Assembly: GCA_900316585.1 (NCBI GenBank)
Contig: ONDM01000004.1
Coordinates: 124,001 to 188,000, forward strand
Direction of reading: 5' to 3'
From: an uncultured Prevotellaceae bacterium
GTDB taxonomy: Bacteria; Bacteroidota; Bacteroidia; Bacteroidales; Bacteroidaceae
Length of the DNA: 64,000 nucleotides
Shown: positions 36,234-45,637 of the stretch, piece after piece
How positions within the stretch are numbered: the first letter of the stretch is position 1
How the letters are laid out: each line of letters begins with the position of its first letter
Program-made: the position numbers and the translations under genes
Notes under the pieces: generated by a model
The model's database searches: none
Told to the model about the DNA's origin: nothing
The model's input: the letters and a program-made list of their open reading frames with translations, nothing else

Positions 36234-36272
36234 AAGGAATTTTGTGCTTTAATTTTATAAGGCATTGGGCTG

Positions 36273-36450
36273 AAGTTTAGATAAACTTAGGTGCTTAGGT
36301 TTATAAGCTTCGGGGTATAAGTTTATAGGACGTTTTCTTTATTATATTATTAAAGTGTCTGAATTAGGATTAGTAATCTTCGTTGCGTAAGATTACTAAT
36401 CTTAGGGAGTGAGGATTACTAATCTTAGTGGCTGAAGATTACTAATCTTA
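36273..36450. repeat. 23-bp-periodic array of short palindromes
   Basis: Four copies of the palindromic core GATTASTAATCTT start at 36368, 36391, 36414 and 36437, exactly 23 bases apart, with variable 10-base linkers. Just before them, three related units with a GTTTA core start at 36275, 36299 and 36321 (24 and 22 bases apart), the first reading AAGTTTAGATAAACTT. The first two GATTA-type copies also form a 13-bp inverted repeat around an 8-base loop. This lies in the 627-base gap before the GH32 gene. The remaining 350 bases of the gap hold only two possible promoters. Confidence 0.8.
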
Positions 36451-36626
36451 TTCTTGGTGAAATATAATCTTGTAAGATATATGAAAAACAGTTATATCTC
36501 AAATAACATGATGGATAATGGGGTTACCGATTGTAAGAATTGTTCATTTTCGTGTAAAAATCCTTCAATGAAATAAATGTTGAATAAATTGAACAATTGT
36601 ATATGGGTTTTGTATTTCTCCTCTTT

Positions 36627-36634
36627 TATATTTG
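36627..36634 (+). promoter_or_regulatory. Distal possible -7 element upstream of the GH32 gene
   Basis: TATATTTG matches TAnnTTTG, 168 bases before the GH32 start; no well-spaced -33. Confidence 0.35.
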
Positions 36635-36764
36635 CAGTACGAAAAACATTCGAAAATCAAGGCCAGTGATTGGTTCAGGTTTTTTGGTTATATAATAGGC
36701 GGAGTTGGAAAAACGTTTTTTAGGAAAAAGATTGTTTTAGGATAACTATTTAAAAGGAATTTAC

Positions 36765-36772
36765 TATATTTG
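36765..36772 (+). promoter_or_regulatory. Proximal -7 element for the GH32 operon
   Basis: TATATTTG matches TAnnTTTG, 30 bases before the GH32 start codon. Lack of a clear -33 fits an activator-dependent promoter, such as one controlled by the hybrid two-component regulator downstream (inference). Confidence 0.5.
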
Positions 36773-36801
36773 TAAAAGTAAACCATATAAATACATAAAC
36801 C

Positions 36802-38598
36802 ATGAAATTAAAATCGTTATTCATTGCTTTTCTAGTGGGCCTTCCATGTATGGCTCAGCAGTCAGGATTGGACATTCAGCATTTGAGTGAGACTCACAGC
36901 TTAGTCCGGGTACAAGAGGCAAAGAAGTATCTGCTTCTGCCTATCGAGGAAAAGGCTCCAGAGGCAACTGTAAATGTTCTGAAGAACATGAAACCAGACC
37001 AGACATTTACTGCTCGTTTGGCAATTAACAAAATAGATTATTATGTTCCTTTTGAGCTGGATGCATACAAAGGGCATAGTGTCATTTTGGATATCCATAA
37101 CATTGCAGACCGTGCACAGACCCGTACGGCTCAGACTGATGTCTGCTGGAATGAGATTAAGCTGACTAATGAGTTTGACACAACAAACCGTGAAACTTAT
37201 CGTCCCCGTTACCATTTCACTCCACTTTATGGATGGATGAATGACCCTAACGGCATGGTATACAAGGATGGTGAGTGGCATTTGTTCTATCAGTATAATC
37301 CATATGCTTCAGTATGGGGAAACATGAATTGGGGACATGCGGTAACTAAGGATTTGGTTCATTGGGAGCATCTTCCAGTAGCTATTGCTCCTGATGGCTT
37401 AGGCACTGTTTTCAGCGGGAGTTGTGTAGTTGATAAAGATAACACTGCTGGGTTCGGTAAAAATGCAATTATTGCAATTTACACTTCTGCAGGAAGAAGT
37501 CAGACGCAGAGTTTGGCTTACAGTACAGACAATGGACGTACGTTTACTAAGTATGCAGGTAATCCAATTCTGACATCTGATGTGATGGATTTCCGTGATC
37601 CAAATATGTTTTGGAATGAAAGAATCCAGAAATGGAATCTTATTTTGGCAGCAGGTCAGGAAATGCGTATCTATTCATCTCCAAACCTAAAAGACTGGAA
37701 AGAGGAAAGCCGTTTCGGATTGGGCTATGGTGCTCATGGTGGCGTTTGGGAATGTCCCGATTTGTTTGAGCTTCCTGTAGAAGGAACGTCAGAAAAGAAG
37801 TGGGTATTGGTTTGTAACTTAAATCCTGGAGGACCTTTTGGTGGTTCTGCAACTCAGTATTTTGTGGGTGATTTCGATGGATATAAATTTACTTGTGAAT
37901 CCAAGCCTTCTACCTGCAAGTGGATGGATTATGGTAAAGACCATTATGCGACTGTTTCATTCAGCAATGCACCAGATAACCGACGTGTGGTCTTGGCGTG
38001 GATGAGCAACTGGGAATATGCAACTTCAGTTCCTACCCAACAGTATAGAAGTTCTAACAGCGTGCCTCGTGATTTGGCTCTTTATATGAAAGACGGTGAG
38101 CACTATCTTACAGTAAAACCTTCTGTTGAAATGCTTTCAGTTCGTGGAGCTGCAGTTAGTAAAAAGGTTGGTAATCTTGCTGGGAGTAAATTGTTAAAGA
38201 ATATATTGGTAGGCAAGGATGACGCAGCAGAGCTGACATTATCTTTTGAACCATCTACAGCCAAATTATTTGGGGTGGAACTGAGCAATGATCGTGGTGA
38301 AAAGGTCGTTCTCACCTATGATTTGGCTAAGCTTCAGGTTTCCGTAGATAGAATGCAAAGTGGGCAGTCCAATTTCTCAGCTAGTTTTGCTACAGTGACT
38401 TCTGCCCCTATTGAAAAGCAGGATGTATATCAACTTCGTCTTTTCCTAGACCGCTGTAGTTTGGAGGCGTTTGATGGTGAAGGACATTTCGTAATGACCA
38501 ATCTGCTTTTCCCAAATGAACCTTATCAGCATGTACGTGTATTCAGCCAGAATGGCAAGACCAAGGTGGGTGCCGTGACAGTTTATGAAATCAAATAA
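36802..38598 (+). CDS. Secreted glycoside hydrolase family 32 (fructan/sucrose-cleaving)
   Basis: 598 residues with a signal peptide (1-19, ending CMAQ) and no lipobox, so probably periplasmic. Residues 25-125 form an extra N-terminal domain of DUF4980 type. The GH32 five-blade propeller follows, with all three catalytic acids: Asp148 in WMNDPNG (nucleophile), Asp266 in FRDP, and Glu317 in ECPD (acid/base). A C-terminal beta-sandwich ends at residue 598. It releases fructose from sucrose, inulin or levan; which linkage is preferred is unknown. The sugar transporter gene follows after 12 bases. Confidence 0.95.
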   Translation: MKLKSLFIAFLVGLPCMAQQSGLDIQHLSETHSLVRVQEAKKYLLLPIEEKAPEATVNVLKNMKPDQTFTARLAINKIDYYVPFELDAYKGHSVILDIHNIADRAQTRTAQTDVCWNEIKLTNEFDTTNRETYRPRYHFTPLYGWMNDPNGMVYKDGEWHLFYQYNPYASVWGNMNWGHAVTKDLVHWEHLPVAIAPDGLGTVFSGSCVVDKDNTAGFGKNAIIAIYTSAGRSQTQSLAYSTDNGRTFTKYAGNPILTSDVMDFRDPNMFWNERIQKWNLILAAGQEMRIYSSPNLKDWKEESRFGLGYGAHGGVWECPDLFELPVEGTSEKKWVLVCNLNPGGPFGGSATQYFVGDFDGYKFTCESKPSTCKWMDYGKDHYATVSFSNAPDNRRVVLAWMSNWEYATSVPTQQYRSSNSVPRDLALYMKDGEHYLTVKPSVEMLSVRGAAVSKKVGNLAGSKLLKNILVGKDDAAELTLSFEPSTAKLFGVELSNDRGEKVVLTYDLAKLQVSVDRMQSGQSNFSASFATVTSAPIEKQDVYQLRLFLDRCSLEAFDGEGHFVMTNLLFPNEPYQHVRVFSQNGKTKVGAVTVYEIK

Positions 38599-38610
38599 CA
38601 CACAATAACC

Positions 38611-39777
38611 ATGAGCAACAATAAAAAAATCTTTTTAATGTCCATGATCCCAGTCATGCTATGTTTTTTTGCAATGGGATTTGTAGATTTGGTGGGCATT
38701 GCGTCGAATTATGTAAAGAAAGATTTGGGCTTGAGCGATTCACAAGCTAATCTTTTCCCGTCACTGGTTTTCTTCTGGTTCCTGATCTTCAGTGTGCCGA
38801 CAGGTATGCTGATGAACAAGATTGGACGTAAAAAGACCGTATTGCTAAGCCTTGTAGTTACAGCATTCTCTCTGCTTCTTCCAATTTTTGGCGAGAACTA
38901 TACTATCATGTTATTGTCATTCTCTTTGTTGGGAATTGGCAATGCCTTGATGCAAACTTCCTTAAATCCTTTGCTTTCTAGTATTATCACTGGTGATAAG
39001 CTAGCTAGTAGCCTTACCTTTGGTCAGTTTATTAAAGCTATTGCTTCTTTCCTGGCTCCTTACATAGCCTCTTGGGGTGCTGCACAGGTAATTCCATCTT
39101 TTGGGTTGGATTGGAGAGTTCTTTTCCCTATATATCTCATCGTGGGCATCTTGGCTATTATTTGGTTAGGTGTTACTCCTATTGAGGAAGAAAAGATAGA
39201 AGGCAAGGCTTCTACCTTTGGGGAGTGTTTCTCCTTACTGGGTAAACCTTTTGTGCTGATTTGCTTCCTGGCTATTATGTGCCATGTAGGTATTGATGTA
39301 GGTACAAACACTACTGCTCCTAAGTTGCTGATGGAACGTGTAGGACTTTCTTTAAATGATGCGGCATTTGCCACTAGCTTGTACTTCATTTTCCGTACAC
39401 TAGGCTGTTTCTCCGGGTCATTTATTCTGAGCCGTATGTCCAATAAGATTTTCTTTGGTATCAGTGCTTGTCTGATTGCCGTATCTATGATTATCATGGG
39501 TGTATCTTCTAGCCAGATGATGCTTTATGTTGCAATAGCTATGGTAGGTTATGGTAACTCAAATATCTTCTCTATAGCTTTTGCTAATGCGTTGAAGGCT
39601 GAGCCTACTAAGAAAAATGAGGTTTCCGGTCTGATGATTATGGGTCTGTTCGGTGGAACCATTTTCCCATTGGCTATGGGAGTGGCAAGTGATGCTATGG
39701 GTCAGCTAGGAGCTGTTTTAGTTATGGCAGTAGGTGCTGTTTATCTATTGTTCTGTACATCAAAAATCAAAAAATAA
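38611..39777 (+). CDS. MFS sugar permease, probable fructose importer
   Basis: 388-residue inner-membrane protein with twelve hydrophobic segments and the MFS loop motif GMLMNKIGRKK after segment 2. It is of the FucP/GlcP-like group used by Bacteroides to import fructose and other hexoses. Position between the GH32 enzyme and the fructokinase supports fructose as the substrate; this is inference from context. It is co-directional, 12 bases from GH32 and 26 bases from the kinase gene. Confidence 0.9.
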   Translation: MSNNKKIFLMSMIPVMLCFFAMGFVDLVGIASNYVKKDLGLSDSQANLFPSLVFFWFLIFSVPTGMLMNKIGRKKTVLLSLVVTAFSLLLPIFGENYTIMLLSFSLLGIGNALMQTSLNPLLSSIITGDKLASSLTFGQFIKAIASFLAPYIASWGAAQVIPSFGLDWRVLFPIYLIVGILAIIWLGVTPIEEEKIEGKASTFGECFSLLGKPFVLICFLAIMCHVGIDVGTNTTAPKLLMERVGLSLNDAAFATSLYFIFRTLGCFSGSFILSRMSNKIFFGISACLIAVSMIIMGVSSSQMMLYVAIAMVGYGNSNIFSIAFANALKAEPTKKNEVSGLMIMGLFGGTIFPLAMGVASDAMGQLGAVLVMAVGAVYLLFCTSKIKK

Positions 39778-39803
39778 TATCACCTTAATAAATTGTATCA
39801 ATC

Positions 39804-40682
39804 ATGAAAAATTATATAGTAGGTTTGGGAGAGATATTGTTTGACGTACTCCCAGAAGGTAAGAAATTAGGTGGTGCACCTGCAAATTTTGCTTATCACG
39901 CAACTCAATTTGGTTTGAATGGCTGTGCAGTCAGTGCTATTGGTGAAGACAAGTGGGGTGAGGAGATATTGGAGCAGCTGGCAGACAAAAAGATGAAGGT
40001 TCATTTGGAAAAGACTCAGTATCCAACAGGTCGTGTAATGGTAGAGTTGGATAGTGCTGGCGTTCCTACATATGATATTAAGGAAGGTGTAGCATACGAC
40101 AACATCCCTTGGACTCCAGCTATCGAGGAAATAGCCAAAAATACGAAAGCTGTTTGTTTTGGCTCTTTGGCACAGCGAAGTCCAGTTTCCCGTGCTACAA
40201 TCAGGAAATTCCTTGAAACTATGCCTCAGAAGGACACATTGAGAATCTTTGACATTAATCTGCGTCAAGAGTTTTATTCCAAAGAGGTTATTCAGGAATC
40301 CATGCGTCATTGTAATATATTGAAGATAAATGATGAAGAGCTGGTTACAATTAGCCGTATGTTTGGCTATCCTGGTATAGATTTGGAGAACAAGTGCTGG
40401 ATCATGTTGGCTAAATATAATTTGCAGATGCTGATTCTGACCTGTGGTGTAAATGGAAGTTATGTGTTTACTCCAGGTGTGGTTTCATTCCAAGAGACTC
40501 CTAAAGTAGAAGTGGCTGATACTGTTGGTGCAGGTGATTCATTTACTTCTGCATTCTGTAGCGCTATTTTAAAAGGGAAGTCTGTTCCAGAAGCTCACAA
40601 ATTGGCTGTCAGTGTTTCTGCTTTTGTGTGTACCCAAAAAGGTGCTATGCCTACATTGCCCGATGAGTTGAAAGATATTTAA
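39804..40682 (+). CDS. PfkB-family fructokinase
   Basis: Ribokinase-fold sugar kinase of 292 residues. It begins VGLGEILFDVLPEGKKLGGA, the fructokinase N-terminus. The C-terminal signature DTVGAGDSF carries the catalytic base Asp245. It would phosphorylate fructose taken up by the preceding permease and feed it to glycolysis. A strong terminator after it closes the GH32-permease-kinase operon. Confidence 0.93.
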   Translation: MKNYIVGLGEILFDVLPEGKKLGGAPANFAYHATQFGLNGCAVSAIGEDKWGEEILEQLADKKMKVHLEKTQYPTGRVMVELDSAGVPTYDIKEGVAYDNIPWTPAIEEIAKNTKAVCFGSLAQRSPVSRATIRKFLETMPQKDTLRIFDINLRQEFYSKEVIQESMRHCNILKINDEELVTISRMFGYPGIDLENKCWIMLAKYNLQMLILTCGVNGSYVFTPGVVSFQETPKVEVADTVGAGDSFTSAFCSAILKGKSVPEAHKLAVSVSAFVCTQKGAMPTLPDELKDI

Positions 40683-40716
40683 AATATACCTTCATGGGTA
40701 TTTTGGTTTATGTATT

Positions 40717-40756
40717 GGCCCTGTGTTCTCTTTTTGGAGAGAATACGGGGCTGTTT
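40717..40756 (+). terminator. Intrinsic terminator after the fructokinase gene
   Basis: GCCCTGTGTTCTCT (40718-40731) pairs with AGAGAATACGGGGC (40738-40751) over 14 bp including two G-U pairs; a short T run follows at 40753-40756. Confidence 0.75.
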
Positions 40757-40788
40757 TACCTTAGTATGAATAAAGCAATTGATAGTTT

Positions 40789-43536
40789 ATGAAGAATAGA
40801 ATTCTTTTTTTGTTGCTTTCAATTGGTCTATTATGGTCATGTTCTCCACTAGAAAAGAAGTATCTGATAGGTATTTCTCAGTGTAGTCAGGATGAATGGC
40901 GAAACAAGCAGAATGAGGAAATGCTTCGTCAGGCAACGGTGGAGCGTAACATAGAGTTGGAAATTCGTTCCGTGAAGGATGACAGTGAGAAGCAGATAGA
41001 AGACATTCGTTATTTTTTGGATAAGAAGGTAGATTTGCTGATTGTCTCTCCAAATGAGGCTGATGTCATCACACCTGTTGTAGAGGAGGTATATGATTCA
41101 GGGATACCAGTTGTTGTCATAGACCGGAAAATGAATTCCAATAAATATACAGCATTCATTGGTGCAGATAATGTACAGATTGGAGAAGAACTGGGTGGAT
41201 ATATAGCTGCGTTGTGTAAGAACCGACCTGAAATTATTTTCAATCTGACAGGACTTCCAAGTTCTTCTTCAGAGATAGAACGAAACAGGGGTTTCATGAA
41301 GGTAGTGAAGCCATTGGAAAATGCTGTAATTGTAGGGAGTGCACCTGCCGATTGGTTGATGGAAACTGCAGAGCATGTCATGGATAGTGTCTTTCAAGTT
41401 CATCCAGACATTACGTTGGTGGCTGCTCATAATGACAGGATGGCTATAGGTGCCTCAAAAGCAGCAGAAAAGCATAATCTTCAGGGCAAGGTGAAATTTA
41501 TTGGTGTGGATGCCTTGACAAATCCTGGATGGGGTGTTGAGCAAGTACTGAAAAGGAATATGCTTGCAACTGTTATTTACCCTACAGGTGGTGAACGTGT
41601 CATTGAGGTAGCTTCTGATATTCTGCATCATCGCCAGTTTGAAAGAGAAATTACCTTGAACACAGCAGTAGTGGATTCTACGAATGCACATATTATGATG
41701 ATGCAGGCAGAACTGATTCATGAAGAGACTGTCAAGGTCAATGATTTGTCAAGCCGCGTGGATACATATTTCCATCAATTGAATACACAAAGGCTTCTTT
41801 TAATAGCCGTTGTAATAATACTAACTCTTTTGGTGGGATTGTTTGGAATAGCTGTACATGCTTATTGGACAAAGAATAAAATCAATAAACTCCTACAGAA
41901 ACGTAATGAGGAAATAGGGCAACAGCGCGACCAGTTGGTAGAACTCTCCAAACAGTTGGAAGATGCCACTCGCGCCAAATTGGCTTTCTTTACGAATGTC
42001 TCTCATGATTTCCGTACTCCTTTGACATTGATAGCCGACCCTGTTAATCAATTGAAAGAAAGCAAGAATCTGAATGAGAATGAACAGATTCTTATGAACA
42101 TCATTCAGAAGAATGTGACAGTTCTATTGCGTCTTGTTAACCAGACTTTGGATTTTCGTAAGTTCGAAAGTGGAAAGTTGGTACTGCATTTGTCTCAATT
42201 CGATATTGCTGAAAAGGTTAGGAGTTGGTCTGAAGCTTTCAATAAGCTGGCAGAACGAAAGCATATTAATTTCACGGTAGATGTGGAAGATAGTGATAAT
42301 TCCTATCTGATGGTGGCTGACTCAGAAAAGATGGAACGTTCTCTCTATAATTTGCTTTCCAATGCTTTTAAATTTACTCCAGAAAATGGCAAAATACAGG
42401 TATTGTTGTCGAATTATCTTAAAGCAGGCCAGCCTTGGATGAAACTTGTAGTAAAGGATACAGGTGTAGGAATGTCCAGCGAACATGTGAACCATATCTT
42501 TGAGAATTTTTATCAAGTGGATGTTCATCATGCTGGTTCAGGCATTGGTTTAGCTTTGGTTAAAGCATTTGCGGAGATGCACAAGGGTAATGTCCTAGTA
42601 GAAAGTCGTCAGTCTGTTGGAACTACATTTACTATACAGATGCCTATGCATCAGGAGGGTGAACTGGAAGAAGACTTGCAGCGTAATTTTGCGATGGACA
42701 CCTTGAAAGAAGGAGCTGTGATGGAAGCTGACCAGCAAAGCTTGAGAACTTATTTACCTGAGTTGGAGAAAACAGATAAGGAGGTTGTGCTGATTATAGA
42801 CGATAACCAGGACGTTCGTGACTATGTTAAAATGCTGTTGGGTGAAGAATATCTGGTCATAGAGGCTGCAAATGGGCAGGAAGGGTTGAAAATGGCCTTA
42901 AAGTATGTGCCTGATGCAATTATTTGTGATGTAATGATGCCAATAATGGATGGAATGCAGTGTTGCCGACATTTGAAAAGTGAACCTCAGACCTCTCATA
43001 TTCCAGTTATGATGCTGACAGCCTATGCTATGGATGAACAGAAGATACAAGGTTATGAATGTGGTGCAGATTCATATATCTCTAAGCCTTTCAGTGCCCA
43101 GTTGCTTAAAGTCCGCTTGCGCAACTTGCTAGATAACCATCTTCGTTTGAAGAATTTCTTTACCGATGACTCATCTGCTGGGGAGAAAGAGGTAATAGGT
43201 TCCATGGAACAAGATTTTGTAGATAAGTTGCGTTCCCTGATAAATAGCAATTTGCGGAATTCCAAACTGAATATCGATGACCTAAGTGATCAAATGGGTT
43301 TCAGCCGGGTTCAATTCTATCGTAAGACGAAATCACTTACGGGGTATGCACCCAATGAATTGGTTCGTATAACAAGGCTAAAACTCTCACATAAGTTATT
43401 GACTACAACAGATAAGAATGTATCTGAGATTGCATATGAGGTAGGTTTCAGTTCTCCTTCATATTTCAGTAAATGTTATAAGGAACATTTCGGTGAGAGC
43501 CCTTTGGATATTCAGAAGAAATTGGGGAAAAAATAA
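40789..43536 (+). CDS. Hybrid two-component sensor-regulator (fructose-type HTCS)
   Basis: 915-residue one-polypeptide signalling protein. A signal sequence (with WSC at residues 15-17) precedes a periplasmic sugar-binding-protein-like domain (about 25-310, starting YLIGISQCSQDEW). A membrane segment (about 336-358), a coiled coil, HisKA with His406 in NVSHDFRTP, the ATPase domain (DTGVGM, GSGIGLAL), a receiver with Asp714 in CDVMMP, and a C-terminal AraC-type helix-turn-helix follow. The periplasmic domain type resembles the B. thetaiotaomicron fructose sensor BT1754. It probably detects fructose and activates the operon upstream (inference from family and position). Confidence 0.93.
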   Translation: MKNRILFLLLSIGLLWSCSPLEKKYLIGISQCSQDEWRNKQNEEMLRQATVERNIELEIRSVKDDSEKQIEDIRYFLDKKVDLLIVSPNEADVITPVVEEVYDSGIPVVVIDRKMNSNKYTAFIGADNVQIGEELGGYIAALCKNRPEIIFNLTGLPSSSSEIERNRGFMKVVKPLENAVIVGSAPADWLMETAEHVMDSVFQVHPDITLVAAHNDRMAIGASKAAEKHNLQGKVKFIGVDALTNPGWGVEQVLKRNMLATVIYPTGGERVIEVASDILHHRQFEREITLNTAVVDSTNAHIMMMQAELIHEETVKVNDLSSRVDTYFHQLNTQRLLLIAVVIILTLLVGLFGIAVHAYWTKNKINKLLQKRNEEIGQQRDQLVELSKQLEDATRAKLAFFTNVSHDFRTPLTLIADPVNQLKESKNLNENEQILMNIIQKNVTVLLRLVNQTLDFRKFESGKLVLHLSQFDIAEKVRSWSEAFNKLAERKHINFTVDVEDSDNSYLMVADSEKMERSLYNLLSNAFKFTPENGKIQVLLSNYLKAGQPWMKLVVKDTGVGMSSEHVNHIFENFYQVDVHHAGSGIGLALVKAFAEMHKGNVLVESRQSVGTTFTIQMPMHQEGELEEDLQRNFAMDTLKEGAVMEADQQSLRTYLPELEKTDKEVVLIIDDNQDVRDYVKMLLGEEYLVIEAANGQEGLKMALKYVPDAIICDVMMPIMDGMQCCRHLKSEPQTSHIPVMMLTAYAMDEQKIQGYECGADSYISKPFSAQLLKVRLRNLLDNHLRLKNFFTDDSSAGEKEVIGSMEQDFVDKLRSLINSNLRNSKLNIDDLSDQMGFSRVQFYRKTKSLTGYAPNELVRITRLKLSHKLLTTTDKNVSEIAYEVGFSSPSYFSKCYKEHFGESPLDIQKKLGKK

Positions 43537-43680
43537 TTGTAGGGTTAACAGATAAATCCTTCTATAGGGAGCGCCGGAATAGAATTTTACAGTTTAGGAG
43601 GAAAGGCGATTGTAAAGTCCGTTGATTATTATCCTATAACAGGTAGTATAATGTGATAGGCTCTTTTTCTGGTTATTTTT

Positions 43681-43724
43681 TTAAGGCTTTGTGCAAAATT
43701 TACTATATTTGCACAAAGCCTTAA
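43681..43724. promoter_or_regulatory. 17-bp inverted repeat overlapping a promoter
   Basis: TTAAGGCTTTGTGCAAA (43681-43697) and its exact complement (43708-43724) are separated by 10 bases. The right arm contains the end of the -7 element TATATTTG (43704-43711) of the following gene, and the structure is followed by ATTTTT. It could be an operator at the phosphatase promoter, a terminator for the regulator gene upstream, or both. Confidence 0.7.
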
Positions 43725-43733
43725 ATTTTTGCT

Positions 43734-45473
43734 ATGACATTATTCCAGAAACTGAAGCGAATCTATACGTCCTTGGCATTTCGCATCATCCTGATTCTTT
43801 TAGTGGTGATGCTTGGATTGGGCTATCTTTTCAGTACAGGAATAGTACTTGCCATTCAAGGGGTAAGTAATGCACAGGATGGAATTAGGGAAGAGCGTGT
43901 TGTATCCGAAAAAATCAGTAATCAGATTTTTCGCGTAGAAAATGCGTTACGCATTGCTTCTTTGGTTGTTCAGGGAAGGGAATTATCTTTGGCTCAGCAG
44001 CGAAGTTTCATAGATAGTCTTAAGGTTAAGAGTAATTTAAATGACGTTTATATTCTTCCTTCAAAAAACCTCCCGATTGAATTGGTTGATTGTCGCAGGT
44101 TAATAGAGGAGGGTAAGCTGATGGCTTGGAGCCAAGCTTACATGAAATCAATACAAGGGAATAAATCTCGTCCTACCATTACTTGTATGGTTCCTTTGAT
44201 TAATTTCCAAAAGAAAGTGTATGCTATTTTGTGCAGTGACTATCAGTTTTCTTCAGGTCAAGAAAAGGATATGCTAAGTGACCTTACCTTTTATTATAAT
44301 ATAAAAGACTCAAACGGGCTTTATCTTTGTCATTGGGATAGCACCTTGGTTATGACTTATGCCACACAAGACATGAAAGAAAGTAACATTCAGGGTTCCG
44401 TTTCTTCGAATTCCAAGATAGGTGATATGGGCTGGACTATTAATGGGAGGGTCAGGTTTGACGAAGATAGTCAGGTTACTAGAATATTGAAATTGATAGT
44501 CTATATCACCACCGGTTTTCTTTTCCTATGGTTATCCTTGGCTGTTATTTTCATAGTACGTTGGCATATCAAGCCTTTACAGAAAATTACAGATGCAGCC
44601 AATGCGGTTGCTAATGGAGATTTCCGTGCGGAATTGCCTAAAGTGTGGGCAAATACAGAAATCAAACACTTGAGGAACAGTTTCCGTAGGATGCAGATAA
44701 AACTGGTTGACTATATAGATGACTTGAAGACTTCTACCGAGAAGAATGCCTCTATGGAAAGGGATTTGACCATTGCATCAGAAATACAGCAAGGGTTGCT
44801 TTCCAAGGTTTTCCCGGACAGGGAGGACGTGGACATCTATGGGATGCAGAAACCTGCCAGAATTGTTGGCGGAGATTTATATGACTTCTTTATATTTGAC
44901 AATCATCTGTTTTTTTGTATAGGTGACGTTTCTGGCAAAGGTGTTCCTGCAGCGCTTTTCATGACGGTTGTATGCCATCTGTTTCGCCATATAGGTCGTC
45001 ATACTAAGGATCCAGCCCTTATTACCAAGTCTATTAATTTGGAATTGGCAGATGGAAATAAGAAAAGTATGTTTTGCACACTATTCCTGGGTATTTTGGA
45101 CTTGAAAACACTCAAGTTGGAGTTCTGTAATGCGGGTCACAATTACCCCGTGTGGTTGCAGAAGGATAAGACTGACTATATTGTGGCAGCAGCTGATGTC
45201 CCGACGGGTGCATTCGGTGAGGCAGAATATCGTATTCAAGAGATGCAGTTAAAACCAGGAGATGCACTTTTCCTCTATACTGATGGTGTGACTGAGGCCC
45301 AGAACCATCAGCAGGATTATTGGGGTGAAGATTCTCTATTGAATACTCTAAGAAATGCTCCTTCGGGAGTTTCTATGCATGAGCTGACAGATCTTGTGCT
45401 TAAATCTGTAAATGATTTCACAGAGGGTGCCGTTCAAAACGATGATATCACCATATTATGTTTACGTGTTTAG
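43734..45473 (+). CDS. RsbU/SpoIIE-type membrane protein phosphatase with HAMP domain
   Basis: 579 residues. Two membrane segments (about 17-39 and 253-275) enclose a periplasmic sensor region. A HAMP linker (about 276-330), a coiled coil and a PP2C-type phosphatase domain (about 366-579) follow. Metal-site motifs are intact: GGDLYDFF, GDVSGKGVPAALF, CNAGHN, YTDGVTEA and DDIT. Relatives dephosphorylate anti-anti-sigma factors, but no such partner gene is nearby. It is the only gene between the fructose regulator and the apiose-type operon; its target is unknown. Confidence 0.9.
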   Translation: MTLFQKLKRIYTSLAFRIILILLVVMLGLGYLFSTGIVLAIQGVSNAQDGIREERVVSEKISNQIFRVENALRIASLVVQGRELSLAQQRSFIDSLKVKSNLNDVYILPSKNLPIELVDCRRLIEEGKLMAWSQAYMKSIQGNKSRPTITCMVPLINFQKKVYAILCSDYQFSSGQEKDMLSDLTFYYNIKDSNGLYLCHWDSTLVMTYATQDMKESNIQGSVSSNSKIGDMGWTINGRVRFDEDSQVTRILKLIVYITTGFLFLWLSLAVIFIVRWHIKPLQKITDAANAVANGDFRAELPKVWANTEIKHLRNSFRRMQIKLVDYIDDLKTSTEKNASMERDLTIASEIQQGLLSKVFPDREDVDIYGMQKPARIVGGDLYDFFIFDNHLFFCIGDVSGKGVPAALFMTVVCHLFRHIGRHTKDPALITKSINLELADGNKKSMFCTLFLGILDLKTLKLEFCNAGHNYPVWLQKDKTDYIVAAADVPTGAFGEAEYRIQEMQLKPGDALFLYTDGVTEAQNHQQDYWGEDSLLNTLRNAPSGVSMHELTDLVLKSVNDFTEGAVQNDDITILCLRV

Positions 45474-45637
45474 TCCTTGTGATTCACACATAAGAATACT
45501 TTCGTTTTCTTTCGTTTCTTTCTTGTTTTTCTTTAAAACCACTCTTTTGTTGTAAATGAATGTTAATCTATGCGCCTGAAATGAGGTGGATTTCTTAATA
45601 GTTGTTAATAGGTGTATTTTTTTTGCTTTCGAAAAAC

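Noticed and set aside
36368-36450. Possible CRISPR array because of regularly spaced repeats
   Set aside because: Repeats are only about 13 bases with 10-base linkers, far too short for spacers, and no cas gene is present.
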